This document shows positions 9,484 to 22,300 of a stretch of 64,000 nucleotides of DNA, in pieces. Under the pieces are notes generated by a model. It was not told where the DNA came from. It ran no database searches and was given only the letters and a program-made list of their open reading frames with translations. The stretch comes from Arenicola marina (lineage: Eukaryota; Annelida; Polychaeta; Arenicolidae), in NCBI GenBank assembly GCA_964019135.1, contig OZ025257.1, positions 42,115,798 to 42,179,797 of the forward strand, read 5' to 3'. The position numbers and the translations under genes are program-made. Numbering within the stretch: the stretch's first letter is position 1; each line of letters starts with the position of its first letter.

Positions 9484-9530
9484 GTGTCACTGTGTCACTG
9501 TGTCACTGTGTCACTGTGTCACTGTGTCAG
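9484..9530. repeat. 8-bp tandem repeat (TGTGTCAC), 5-6 copies
   Basis: Near-perfect tandem copies of TGTGTCAC, ending in TGTGTCAG. Confidence 0.9.
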
Positions 9531-9540
9531 ACATGTTGTG

Positions 9541-9620
9541 TGCCGCCACCCGTGGTGTAGCGGCCGGATCTGCATAGCCCGTCAATGTAAATTTCGTGTA
9601 CTTGTCGATGTCGAACTGTA
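9541..9620 (+). repeat. Possible tRNA-derived SINE relic (A-box only)
   Basis: TGGTGTAGCGG at 9553-9563 fits the RNA polymerase III A-box pattern TRGYNNARNNG exactly, in a CCCGTGGTGTAGC context typical of tRNA-related SINE heads. A convincing B-box is not found; GTCGAACTG at about 9612 is a poor match. No clear tRNA fold is present, so this is a weak call. Confidence 0.2.
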
Positions 9621-9982
9621 TGAATTAATATTATTTGGAGGGCGTATCCTCGAAGAGATGAGTTTCCTATGTACAGTTTTTTTTTAATCTTATTTATATT
9701 TCGACTTTCAGTAGTCTGCATAATAATGTATGTGACTGTGTACAAGTTATTCCATGATGAATTCTGGACGGAACAAAATAAATATCGGGTATATATGAAA
9801 GATTTCCGCCTTATGTGTTTCATCCCTTTATCATCAGCCACATCATTTGCATATAGATACACACAACGAAAACTACATACTGTAAATCACTAGACCGGTG
9901 ATATGCGGGAATAGATAGTCTGAATAATGCTACTACGTCAGAATCTATAACTCGCACGTAAAAGTGTTTGATATCGATCGAT
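9621..9982. other. AT-rich single-copy DNA without a recognisable gene
   Basis: Short frames on both strands lack motifs. It ends with a GATATCGATCGATAGG stretch bordering the 24-bp array. Confidence 0.4.
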
Positions 9983-11548
9983 AGGTAACCGGGGTGTTAC
10001 TGGGGCAGGTAACCATGGTATTTCTGGGGCAGGTAACTGGGTGTTACTGGAGCAGGTAACCGAGGTGTTACTGGAGTGGGTAACCGGGTTTTACTGGAGC
10101 AGGTAACCAGGGTGTTACTGGGGCAGGTAGCCGGGGTGTTACTGGGGCAGATAACAGGGGTGTTACTGGGGCAGGTAACCGGGGTGTTACGGGGGCAGGT
10201 AACCGGGGTGTTACTGGGGCAGGTAACAGGGGTGTTACTGGAGCAAGTAACCGGGGTGTTACTGGGGCAGGTAACCGGGGTGTTACTAGAGCAGGTAACC
10301 GGGGTGTTACTGGGGCAGGTAACAGGGGTGTTACTGGGGCAGATAACAGGGGTGTTACTGGAGCAAGTAACCGGGGTGTTACTGGGGCAGGTAACAGGGG
10401 TGTTACTGGAGCAAGTAACCGGGGTGTTACTGGGGCAGGTAACCGGGGTGTTACTGGAGCAGGTAACCGGGGTGTTACTGGGGCAGGTAACAGGGGTGTT
10501 ACTGGAGCAAGTAACCGGGGTGTTACTGGGGCAGGTAACCGGTGTGTTACTGGAGCAGGTAACCGGGGTGTTACTGGGGCAGGTAACCGGGGTGTTACTG
10601 GGGCAGGTAACAGGGGTGTTACTGGGGCAGGTAACAGGGGTGTTACTGGGGCAGGTAACAGGGGTGTTACTGGGGCAGGTAACCGGGGTGTTACTGAGGC
10701 AGGTAACAGGCGTGTTACTGGAGCAGGTAACCGGGGTATTTCTGGGGCAGGTAACCGGGGTGTTACTGGAGCAGGTAACCAGGGTGTTACTGGGGCAGGT
10801 AACCGGGGTGTTACTGTAGCAGGTAACCAGGGTGTTACTGGGGCAGGTAACCGGGGTATTACTGGGGCAGGTAACAGGGGTGTTACTCGGGCAGGTAACC
10901 GGGGTGTTACTGGGGCAGGTAACCGGGGTGTTACGGGGGCAGGTAACCGGGGTGTTACTGGGGCAGGTAACAGGGGTGTTACTGGAGCAGGTAACCGGGG
11001 TGTTACTGGGGCAGGTAACCAGTGTGTTACTGGGGCAGGTAATCGGGATGTTGCTGGGGCAGGTAACCGGGGTGTTACTGGGGCAGGTAACCGGGGTGTT
11101 ACTGGGGCAGGTAACCGGGGTGTTACTGGGGCAGGTAACCAGGGTGTTACTGGGGCAGGTAGCCGGGGTGTTACTGAAGCAGGTAACCGGGGTGTTACTG
11201 GTGGAGGTAACCAGGGTGTTACTGGAGCAGGTAACCAGGGTGTTACTGGGGCAGGTAACCGGGGTGTTACGGGGGCAGGTAACCGGGGTGTTAATGGAGC
11301 AGGTAACCGGGGTGTTACTGGGGCAGGTAACAGGGGTGTTACTGGAGCAGGTAACCGGGGTATTACTGGGGCAGGTAACAGGGGTGTTACTGGGGCAGGT
11401 AACCGGGGTGTTACTGGGGCATGTAACCAGTGTGTTACTGGGGCAGGTAACCGGGGTGTTATTGGGGCATGTAACCAGTGTGTTACTGGGGCAGGTAATC
11501 GGGGTGTTACTGGGGTAGGTAACCGGGGTGTCACTGGGGCAGGTAACC
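9983..11548. repeat. 24-bp tandem array, about 65 copies
   Basis: The unit contains GGTAACCGGGG, then TGTTACTGGGGCA. Variants such as GGAGCA, AACAGG and AACCAG recur in patches. At exactly 8 codons, both strands stay open for long distances: plus reads LGQVTGVL repeats (10076-10819 and 10832-11518) and minus reads VTPRLPAP repeats (10068-11534, 488 codons). The minus frame is long and regular, but there is no start context, signal peptide, splice site or non-repeat domain, so I interpret it as repeat-driven. The array abuts the LINE fragment on its right, possibly having expanded beside or inside it. Confidence 0.95.
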
Positions 11549-11574
11549 CACTGGTCTATAAAATGCTTCGAGAT

Positions 11575-12800
11575 TAGGCTTAGGTACTATTTGTAACACA
11601 TGAAGGCATTAGGATAAACACCGACAAAACTAACATTTTGATATTTTAGCAAGGCGGCCCACGGGCACGCGAGGTTACTTATGATCTTAAAGGTCTTCAC
11701 TTAGAACAAGTGGACATTTACACATATTACAGTGTTACCTTTGCCAAATCCGGATCACGGAAACTTGCTATGAAGGTGCTAGCGCAAAAGGCATCGAAGG
11801 CTATGTTTAATTTAAGAAATTCACTGTTCTCCTGTAATCTACTCGAGCCACAGGTCTAGCCATCTCTTTTTAATAGTATGATCAGGCCTATCGCCACTTA
11901 CGGCTGTCCAGTATGGGTGCAGGAGCTTGTAACATCATTAGATATCTTTAACAAAATAACGAACAATTACTTTCCAAGTTTTACTTGCAAGAGCCTCCTG
12001 CAGTTACCGCAACATGGACTAGATGTCGGGGCCTACTCCGAACTGGGACAATGCCCCTTATTAATTCAAGTTATGACTCATACCGTTTTGCATTTGGGCT
12101 CATATCTGAACTAGTAATAATACAATACTCCGCGTAGCATTTAGAACGGACAATGGAATGCGAAAGTAATGGGGCTCACACCTTAACGCCTGTTATTAAA
12201 GATATATTATCTAAGGCTGGAGTACATAACTGTTTCGATAAGGGATGGGGAGAAGGTAGCACACACATGTTCTCCCACAAACAAAACAAGCTGGAAGAGG
12301 AGTATAAAACACAATTCTGGAAAACTTCAAAAATCGCCCACTGGCACATCGGGGTGTGGTAATAAGTTACGAAAATAATTATGCAACCCTAGCAACTAAT
12401 AACATCATGGAACCATATCTCGGTGCTGGACTGCTCAAGAAATATCAACGGTGCATGGTTTGCCAGACTCAGACTATCAAGTCACTAACTCGAAATTGAG
12501 CTCGGCAGACATACTAAGCCAATGCCAGTACCTGCCACAGAACGTGTATGTAGAGAGTGTACCTCCGGTTGTGTTGAGGATCTGCTTCAAGCCGAAATTA
12601 TGGGGTTGGGTTGCGTCCCTTCCTCTAGTCGGGAGGGACGAAAAGGCTTAACTGACCTGGTGTCCAGCGAACACCCTGCGGCATTATTTGCAGTTGTTAG
12701 ATTTATCGACGTATCCATGAAATTACGTGTGTGAATACTTTTTGCAACATTTCTCTTTTTTTATTATTCGTTACATGTCGTAGACCAAATAAAGAAGTAC
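11575..12800 (+). pseudogene. Degenerate LINE (non-LTR retrotransposon) ORF2, C-terminal part
   Basis: The plus strand reads, in order: GIRINTDKTNILIF (after the RT palm, compare G-x-x-IN-x-x-KTK), a GG then V-x-x-Y block ending FAKSGS (thumb), LAMKVLAQKASKAMFNLRN, IRPIATYGCPVWVQEL (compare the PILLYGxEVW block), AYSELGQCPL (compare GELGRxPL), then after a frame change DILSKAGVHNCF, FARLRLSSH, LEIELGRH, and RVCRECTSGCVEDLLQAE (CxxC plus ED, the terminal cysteine region), ending FIDVSMKLRV at 12734. This order is that of the C-terminal third of many LINE ORF2 proteins in aquatic invertebrates. In-frame stops lie at about 11647, 11857, 12112, 12360 and 12486, with one frame change between 12114 and 12153. 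No RT active site or endonuclease is present. AATAAA at 12788-12793 may mark its 3' end. The clade is not resolved. Confidence 0.8.
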
Positions 12801-13325
12801 AAATGAATTAATAATACAGATCCATTCCTGCTGGGAGAGGGCTGGGGTCGAGGCTGACGCCCATGTGAGTCCCACAGGAAACAGATGAAACGTCTCGTCG
12901 CCCAGCGGACATATTGATACGGGGTGGGACAGTACAAAGACCTGTTCTCTGGCTGCCACGAGAGCGTAACGTGGCCCCGAGGGGTCAGCCCTGTTGGCAA
13001 CCAATGACCGGTGACGGGAGGCCTCAGAGGGGTCCCATGGGGTGGGGGGGGGGGGGCTGACCGAAGGAAGGAGTGGCACTCGGAGGGAGGTCGCGCGTGG
13101 TCACCTCTGACCGGTGGCGACACCTACCATCACGCGGCGTGCTTCAGGTGAGAGGCAGATAAGGCGGGGGGGAGGGGGGCTCTGCTGGGGGTGCTGGGGG
13201 AGGGGGTAGGTGGAGGCGGTAAAATGTAGGTGTAGCTGTACACCACGACCTGATAGGAAGACCCACAAGGTTTTTCCCGCCGTGACACGGCCGCATGGAG
13301 CAGACGGAGACACGGGGTGTCTATG
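12801..13325. other. Single-copy DNA between the LINE fragment and the 53-bp satellite
   Basis: GC-rich, with a G run at 13044-13056 and a G-rich patch at 13160-13215. Minus-strand frames at 12764-13342 are proline-rich products of these runs. No domain is seen. The first satellite monomer starts at about 13326. Confidence 0.5.
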
Positions 13326-16300
13326 ACATGTACCAGTGTCATAGTTAGTACAGCCTTAAGGCCGGAGTGGACAGTCCTACATGTACCAGTGTCATAGTTA
13401 GTACAGCCTTAAGGCCGGAGTGGACAGTCCTACATGTACCAGTGTCATAGTTAGTACAGCCTTAAGGCCGGAGTGGACAGTCCTACATGTACCAGTGTCA
13501 TAGTTAGTACAGCCTTAAGGCCGGAGTGGACAGTCCTACATGTACCAGTGTCATAGTTAGTACAGCCTTAAGGCCGGAGTGGACAGTCCTACATGTACCA
13601 GTGTCATAGTTAGTACAGCCTTAAGGCCGGAGTGGACAGTCCTACATGTACCAGTGTCATAGTTAGTACAGCCTTAAGGCCGGAGTGGACAGTCCTACAT
13701 GTACCAGTGCCATAGTTAGTACAGCCTTAAGGCCGGAGTGGACAGTCCTACATGTACCAGTGTCATAGTTAGTACAGCCTTAAGGCCGGAGTGGACAGTC
13801 CTACATGTACCAGTGTCATAGTTAGTACAGCCTTAAGGCCGGAGTGGACAGTCCTACATGTACCAGTGTCATAGTTAGTACAGCCTTAAGGCCGGAGTGG
13901 ACAGTCCTACATGTACCAGTTTCATAGTTAGTACAGCCTTAAGGCCGGAGTGGACAGTCCTACATGTACCAGTGTCATAGTTAGTACAGCCTTAAGGCCG
14001 GAGTGGACAGTCCTACATGTACCAGTGTCATAGTTAGTACAGCCTTAAGGCCGGAGTGGACAGTCCTACATGTACCAGTGTCATAGTTAGTACAGCCTTA
14101 AGGCCGGAGTGGACAGTCCTACATGTACCAGTGTCATAGTTAGTACAGCCTTAAGGCCGGAGTGGACAGTCCTACATGTACCAGTGTCATAGTTAGTACA
14201 GCCTTAAGGCCGGAGTGGACAGTCCTACATGTACCAGTGTCATAGTTAGTACAGCCTTAAGGCCGGAGTGGACAGTCCTACATGTACCAGTGTCATAGTT
14301 AGTACAGCCTTAAGGCCGGAGTGGACAGTCCTACATGTACCAGTGCCATAGTTAGTACAGCCTTAAGGCCGGAGTGGACAGTCCTACATGTACCAGTGCC
14401 ATAGTTAGTACAGCCTTAAGGCCGGAGTGGACAGTCCTACATGTACCAGTGCCATCGTTAGTACAGCCTTAAGGCCGGAGTGGACAGTCCTACATGTACC
14501 AGTGTCATAGTTAGTACAGCCTTAAGGCCGGAGTGGACAGTCCTACATGTACCAGTGTCATAGTTAGTACAGCCTTAAGGCCGGAGTGGACAGTCCTACA
14601 TGTACCAGTGTCATAGTTAGTACAGCCTTAAGGCCGGAGTGGACAGTCCTACATGTACCAGTGTCATAGTTAGTACAGCCTTAAGGCCGGAGTGGACAGT
14701 GCTACATGTACCAGTGTCATAGTTAGTACAGCCTTAAGGCCGGAGTGGACAGTCCTACATGTACCAGTGTCATAGTTAGTACAGCCTTAAGGCCGGAGTG
14801 GACAGTCCTACATGTACCAGTGTCATAGTTAGTACAGCCTTAAGGCCGGAGTGGACAGTCCTACATGTACCAGTGTCATAGTTAGTACAGCCTTAAGGCC
14901 GGAGTGGACAGTCCTACATGTACCAGTGTCATAGTTAGTACAGCCTTAAGGCCGGAGTGGACAGTCCTACATGTACCAGTGTCATAGTTAGTACAGCCTT
15001 AAGGCCGGAGTGGACAGTCCTACATGTACCAGTGTCATAGTTAGTACAGCCTTAAGGCCGGAGTGGACAGTCCTACATGTACCAGTGTCATAGTTAGTAC
15101 AGCTTTAAGGCCGGAGTGGACAGCCCTACATGTACCAGTGTCATAGTTAGTACAGCCTTAAGGCCGGAGTGGACAGTCCTACATGTACCAGTGTCATAGT
15201 TAGTACAGCCTTAAGGCCGGAGTGGACAGTCCTACATGTACCAGTGTCATAGTTAGTACAGCCTTAAGGCCGGAGTGAACAGTCCTACATGAACCAGTGT
15301 CATAGTTAGTACAGCCTTAAGGTCGGGGTGGACAGTCCTACATGTACCAGTGTCATAGTTAGTACAGCCTTAAGGCCGGAGTGGACAGTCCTACATGTAC
15401 CAGTTTCATAGTTAGTACAGCCTTCAGGCCGGAGTGGACAGTCTAACATGTACCAGTGTCATAGTTAGTGCAGCCTTAAGGCCCGAGTGGAGTCCTACAT
15501 GTACCAGTGTCATAGTTAGTACAGCCTTAAGGCCGGAGTGGACAGTCCTACATGAACCAGTGTCATAGTTAGTACAGCCTTAAGGCCGGAGTGGACAGTC
15601 CTACATGTACCAGTGTCATAGTTAGTACAGCCTTAAGGCCGGAGTGGACAGTCTTACATGTACCAGTGTCATAGTTAGTACAGCCTTCAGGCCGGAGTGG
15701 ACAGTCTTACATGTACCAGTGTCATAGTTAGTGCAGCCTTAAGGCCCGAGTGGAGAGTCCTACATGTACCAGTGTCATAGTTAGTACAGCCTTAAGGCCG
15801 GAGTGGACAGTCCTACATGTACCAGTGTCATAGTCAGTACAGCCTTAAGGCCGGAGTGGACAGTCCTACATGTACCAGTGTCATAGTTACTACAGCCTTA
15901 AGGCAGGAGTGGACAGTCCTACATGTACCAGTGTCATAGTTAGTACAGCCTTAATGCCGGAGTGGACAGTCCTACATGTACCAGTGTCATAGTCAGTACA
16001 GCCTTAAGGCCGGAGTGGACAGTCCTACATATACCAGTGTCATAGTTAGTACAGCCTTAAGGCCGGAGTGAACAGTCCTACATGTACCAGTGTCATAGTT
16101 AGTACAGCCTTAAGGCCGGAGTGGACAGTCCTACATGTACCAGTGTCATAGTTAGTACAGCCTTAAGGTCGGAGTGGACAGTCCTACGTGTACCAGTGTC
16201 ATAGTTAGTACAGCCTTAAGACCGGCGTGGACAGTCCTACATGTACCAGTGTCATAGTCAGTACAGCCTTAAGGCCGGAGTGGACAGTCCTACATGTACC

Positions 16301-19300
16301 AGTGTCATAGTCAGTACAGCCATAAGGCCGGAGTGGACAGTCCTACATGTACCAGTGTCATAGTTAGTACCTCCTTGAGGCCGGAGTGGACAGTCCTACA
16401 TGTACCAGTGTCATAGTTAGTACAGCCTTAAGGCCGGAGTGGACAGTCCTACATGTACCAGTGTCATAGTTAGTACAACCTTAAGGCCGGAGTGGACAGT
16501 CCTACATGTACCAGTGTCATAGTTAGTACAGCCTTAAGGCCGGAGTGGACAGTCCTACATGTACCAGTGTCATAGTACAGCCTTAAGGCCGGAGTGGACA
16601 GTGCTACATGTACCAGTGTCATAGTTAGTACAGCTTTAAGGCCGGAGTGGACAGTCCTACATGTACCAGTGTCATAGTTAGTACAGCCTTAAGGCCGGAG
16701 TGGACAGTCCTACATGTACCAGTGTCATAGTTAGTACAGCCTTAACGCCGGAGTGGACAGTCCTACATGTACCAGTGTCATAGTTAGTACAGCCTTAAGG
16801 CCGGAGTGGACAGTCCTACATGTACCAGTGTCATAGTTAGTACAGCCTTAAGGCCGGAGTGGACAGTTCTACATGTTCCAGTATCATAGTTAGTACAGCC
16901 TTAAGGCCGGAGTGAACAGTCCTACATGTACCAGTGTCATAGTCAGTACAACCTTAAGGCCGGAGCGGACAGTCCTACATGTACCAGTGTCATAGTTAGT
17001 ACAGCCTTAAGGCCGGGGTAGACAGTCCTACATGTACCAGTGTCATAGTTAGTACAGCCTTAAGGCCGGAGTGGACAGTCCTACATGTACCAGTGTCATA
17101 GTTAGTACAGCCTTCAGGCCGGAGTGGACAGTCTTACATGTACCAGTGTCATAGTTAGTGCAGCCTTAAGGCCCGAGTGGAGAGTCCTACATGTACCAGT
17201 GTCATAGTTAGTACAGCCTTCAGGCCGGAGTGGACAGTCCTACATGAACCAGTGTCATAGTTAGTACAGCCTTAAGGCCGGAGTGGACAGTCCTACATGT
17301 ACCAGTGTCATAGTTAGTACAGCCTTAAGGCCGGAGTGGACAGTCTTACATGTACCAGTGTCATAGTTAGTACAGCCTTCAGGCCGGAGTGGACAGTCTT
17401 ACATGTACCAGTGTCATAGTTAGTGCAGCCTTAAGGCCCGAGTGGAGAGTCCTACATGTACCTGTGTCATAGTTAGTACAGCCTTAAGGCCGGAGTGGAC
17501 AGTCCTACATGTACCAGTGTCATAGTCAGTACAGCCTTAAGGCCGGAGTGGACAGTCCTACATGTACCAGTGTCATAGTTACTACAGCCTTAGGGCAGGA
17601 GTGGACAGTCCTACATGTACCAGTGTCATAGTTAGTACAGCCTTAATGCCGGAGTGGACAGTCCTACATGTACCAGTGTCATAGTCAGTACAGCCTTAAG
17701 GCCGGAGTGGACAGTCCTACATGTACCAGTGTCATAGTTAGTACAGCCTTAAGGCCGGAGTGGACAGTTCTACATGTTCCAGTATCATAGTTAGTACAGC
17801 CTTAAGGCCGGAGTGAACAGTCCTACATGTACCAGTGCCATAGTTAGTACAGCCTTAAGGCCGGAGTGGACAGTCCTACATGTACCAGTGCCATAGTTAG
17901 TACAGCCTTAAGGCCGGAGTGGACAGTCCTACATGTACCAGTGTCATAGTTAGTACAGCCTTAAGGCCGGAGTGGACAGTCCTACATGTACCAGTGTCAT
18001 AGTTAGTACAGCCTTAAGGCCGGAGTGGACAGTCCTACATGTACCAGTGTCATAGTTAGTACAGCCTTAAGGCCGGAGTGGACAGTCCTACATGTACCAG
18101 TGTCATAGTTAGTACAGCCTTAAGGCCGGAGTGGACAGTGCTACATGTACCAGTGTCATAGTTAGTACAGCCTTAAGGCCGGAGTGGACAGTCCTACATG
18201 TACCAGTGTCATAGTTAGTACAGCCTTAAGGCCGGAGTGGACAGTCCTACATGTACCAGTGTCATAGTTAGTACAGCCTTAAGGCCGGAGTGGACAGTCC
18301 TACATGTACCAGTGTCATAGTTAGTACAGCCTTAAGGCCGGAGTGGACAGTCCTACATGTACCAGTGTCATAGTTAGTACAGCCTTAAGGCCGGAGTGGA
18401 CAGTCCTACATGTACCAGTGTCATAGTTAGTACAGCCTTAAGGCCGGAGTGGACAGTCCTACATGTACCAGTGTCATAGTTAGTACAGCCTTAAGGCCGG
18501 AGTGGACAGTCCTACATGTACCAGTGTCATAGTTAGTACAGCTTTAAGGCCGGAGTGGACAGCCCTACATGTACCAGTGTCATAGTTAGTACAGCCTTAA
18601 GGCCGGAGTGGACAGTCCTACATGTACCAGTGTCATAGTTAGTACAGCCTTAAGGCCGGAGTGGACAGTCCTACATGTACCAGTGTCATAGTTAGTACAG
18701 CCTTAAGGCCGGAGTGAACAGTCCTACATGAACCAGTGTCATAGTTAGTACAGCCTTAAGGTCGGGGTGGACAGTCCTACATGTACCAGTGTCATAGTTA
18801 GTACAGCCTTAAGGCCGGAGTGGACAGTCCTACATGTACCAGTTTCATAGTTAGTACAGCCTTCAGGCCGGAGTGGACAGTCTTACATGTACCAGTGTCA
18901 TAGTTAGTGCAGCCTTAAGGCCCGAGTGGAGTCCTACATGTACCAGTGTCATAGTTAGTACAGCCTTAAGGCCGGAGTGGACAGTCCTACATGAACCAGT
19001 GTCATAGTTAGTACAGCCTTAAGGCCGGAGTGGACAGTCCTACATGTACCAGTGTCATAGTTAGTACAGCCTTAAGGCCGGAGTGGACAGTCTTACATGT
19101 ACCAGTGTCATAGTTAGTACAGCCTTCAGGCCGGAGTGGACAGTCTTACATGTACCAGTGTCATAGTTAGTGCAGCCTTAAGGCCCGAGTGGAGAGTCCT
19201 ACATGTACCAGTGTCATAGTTAGTACAGCCTTAAGGCCGGAGTGGACAGTCCTACATGTACCAGTGTCATAGTCAGTACAGCCTTAAGGCCGGAGTGGAC

Positions 19301-22300
19301 AGTCCTACATGTACCAGTGTCATAGTTACTACAGCCTTAAGGCAGGAGTGGACAGTCCTACATGTACCAGTGTCATAGTTAGTACAGCCTTAATGCCGGA
19401 GTGGACAGTCCTACATGTACCAGTGTCATAGTTAGTACAGCCTTCAGGCCGGAGTGGACAGTCCTACATGTACCAGTGTCATAGTCAGTACAGCCTTAAG
19501 GCCGGAGTGGACAGTCCTACATGTACCAGTGTCATAGTCAGTACAGCCATAAGGCCGGAGTGGACAGTCCTACATGTACCAGTGTCATAGTTAGTACCTC
19601 CTTGAGGCCGGAGTGGACAGTCCTACATGTACCAGTGTCATAGTTAGTACAGCCTTAAGGCCGGAGTGGACAGTCCTACATGTACCAATGTCATAGTTAG
19701 TACAACCTTAAGGCCGGAGTGGACAGTCCTACATGTACCAGTGTCATAGTTAGTACAGCCTTAAGGCCGGAGTGGACAGTCCTACATGTACCAGTGTCAT
19801 AGTCAGTACAGCCATAAGGCCGGAGTGGACAGTCCTACATGTACCAGTGTCATAGTTAGTACCTCCTTGAGGCCGGAGTGGACAGTCCTACATGTACCAG
19901 TGTCATACTTAGTACAGCCTTAAGGCCGGAGTGGACAGTCCTACATGTACCAGTGTCATAGTTAGTACAACCTTAAGGCCGGAGTGGACAGTCCTACATG
20001 TACCAGTGTCATAGTTAGTACAGCCTTAAGGCCGGAGTGGACAGTCCTACATGTACCAGTGTCATAGTACAGCCTTAAGGCCGGAGTGGACAGTGCTACA
20101 TGTACCAGTGTCATAGTTAGTACAGCTTTAAGGCCGGAGTGGACAGTCCTACATGTACCAGTGTCATAGTTAGTACAGCCTTAAGGCCGGAGTGGACAGT
20201 CCTACATGTACCAGTGTCATAGTTAGTACAGCCTTAACGCCGGAGTGGACAGTCCTACATGTACCAGTGTCATAGTTAGTACAGCCTTAAGGCCGGAGTG
20301 GACAGTCCTACATGTACCAGTGTCATAGTTAGTACAGCCTTAAGGCCGGAGTGGACAGTTCTACATGTTCCAGTATCATAGTTAGTACAGCCTTAAGGCC
20401 GGAGTGAACAGTCCTACATGTACCAGTGTCATAGTCAGTACAACCTTAAGGCCGGAGCGGACAGTCCTACATGTACCAGTGTCATAGTTAGTACAGCCTT
20501 AAGGCCGGGGTAGACAGTCCTACATGTACCAGTGTCATAGTTAGTACAGCCTTAAGGCCGGAGTGGACAGTCCTACATGTACCAGTGTCATAGTTAGTAC
20601 CTCCTTGAGGCCGGAGTGGACAGTCTTACATGTACCAGTGTCATAGTTAGTGCAGCCTTAAGGCCCGAGTGGAGAGTCCTACATGTACCAGTGTCATAGT
20701 TAGTACAGCCTTCAGGCCGGAGTGGACAGTCCTACATGAACCAGTGTCATAGTTAGTACAGCCTTAAGGCCGGAGTGGACAGTCCTACATGTACCAGTGT
20801 CATAGTTAGTACAGCCTTAAGGCCGGAGTGGACAGTCTTACATGTACCAGTGTCATAGTTAGTACAGCCTTCAGGCCGGAGTGGACAGTCTTACATGTAC
20901 CAGTGTCATAGTTAGTGCAGCCTTAAGGCCCGAGTGGAGAGTCCTACATGTACCTGTGTCATAGTTAGTACAGCCTTAAGGCCGGAGTGGACAGTCCTAC
21001 ATGTACCAGTGTCATAGTCAGTACAGCCTTAAGGCCGGAGTGGACAGTCCTACATGTACCAGTGTCATAGTTACTACAGCCTTAGGGCAGGAGTGGACAG
21101 TCCTACATGTACCAGTGTCATAGTTAGTACAGCCTTAATGCCGGAGTGGACAGTCCTACATGTACCAGTGTCATAGTCAGTACAGCCTTAAGGCCGGAGT
21201 GGACAGTCCTACATGTACCAGTGTCATAGTTAGTACAGCCTTAAGGCCGGAGTGGACAGTTCTACATGTTCCAGTATCATAGTTAGTACAGCCTTAAGGC
21301 CGGAGTGAACAGTCCTACATGTACCAGTGCCATAGTTAGTACAGCCTTAAGGCCGGAGTGGACAGTCCTACATGTACCAGTGCCATAGTTAGTACAGCCT
21401 TAAGGCCGGAGTGGACAGTCCTACATGTACCAGTGTCATAGTTAGTACAGCCTTAAGGCCGGAGTGGACAGTCCTACATGTACCAGTGTCATAGTTAGTA
21501 CAGCCTTAAGGCCGGAGTGGACAGTCCTACATGTACCAGTGTCATAGTTAGTACAGCCTTAAGGCCGGAGTGGACAGTCCTACATGTACCAGTGTCATAG
21601 TTAGTACAGCCTTAAGGCCGGAGTGGACAGTGCTACATGTACCAGTGTCATAGTTAGTACAGCCTTAAGGCCGGAGTGGACAGTCCTACATGTACCAGTG
21701 TCATAGTTAGTACAGCCTTAAGGCCGGAGTGGACAGTCCTACATGTACCAGTGTCATAGTTAGTACAGCCTTAAGGCCGGAGTGGACAGTCCTACATGAA
21801 CCAGTGTCATAGTTAGTACAGCCTTAAGGCCGGAGTGGACAGTCCTACATGTACCAGTGTCATAGTTAGTACAGCCTTAAGGCCGGAGTGGACAGTCCTA
21901 CATGTACCAGTGTCATAGTTAGTACAGCCTTAAGGCCGGAGTGGACAGTCCTACATGTACCAGTGTCATAGTTAGTACAGCCTTAAGGCCGGAGTGGACA
22001 GTCCTACATGTACCAGTGTCATAGTTAGTACAGCTTTAAGGCCGGAGTGGACAGCCCTACATGTACCAGTGTCATAGTTAGTACAGCCTTAAGGCCGGAG
22101 TGGACAGTCCTACATGTACCAGTGTCATAGTTAGTACAGCCTTAAGGCCGGAGTGGACAGTCCTACATGTACCAGTGTCATAGTTAGTACAGCCTTAAGG
22201 CCGGAGTGAACAGTCCTACATGAACCAGTGTCATAGTTAGTACAGCCTTAAGGTCGGGGTGGACAGTCCTACATGTACCAGTGTCATAGTTAGTACAGCC

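Larger units (their letters stand above)
289..13056. repeat. Scattered poly-G and poly-C runs (10-16 bases) in the single-copy part
   Basis: Uninterrupted runs of one base occur at about 289-301 (G), 944-954 (C), 1073-1084 (G), 1809-1823 (C), 3074-3087 (G), 3248-3261 (G), 3529-3543 (C), 6461-6470 and 6472-6480 (C), 6561-6570 (G), 6641-6655 (G), 7610-7625 (G), 8932-8941 (C) and 13044-13056 (G). Both strands are represented. Long A/T runs are rare in comparison. The same region has many GGGG clusters able in principle to form G-quadruplexes. These tracts explain the proline-rich and glycine-rich spurious frames nearby. Confidence 0.85.

Noticed and set aside
9553-9625. tRNA gene
   Set aside because: Only an A-box match is present. 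No acceptable B-box or cloverleaf was found.
10068-11534. 488-codon minus-strand frame of VTPRLPAP repeats, and plus-strand LGQVTGVL frames
   Set aside because: The 24-bp unit is eight codons and free of stops in these frames, so long open frames are expected. No start context, non-repeat domain or splice signals support a protein.
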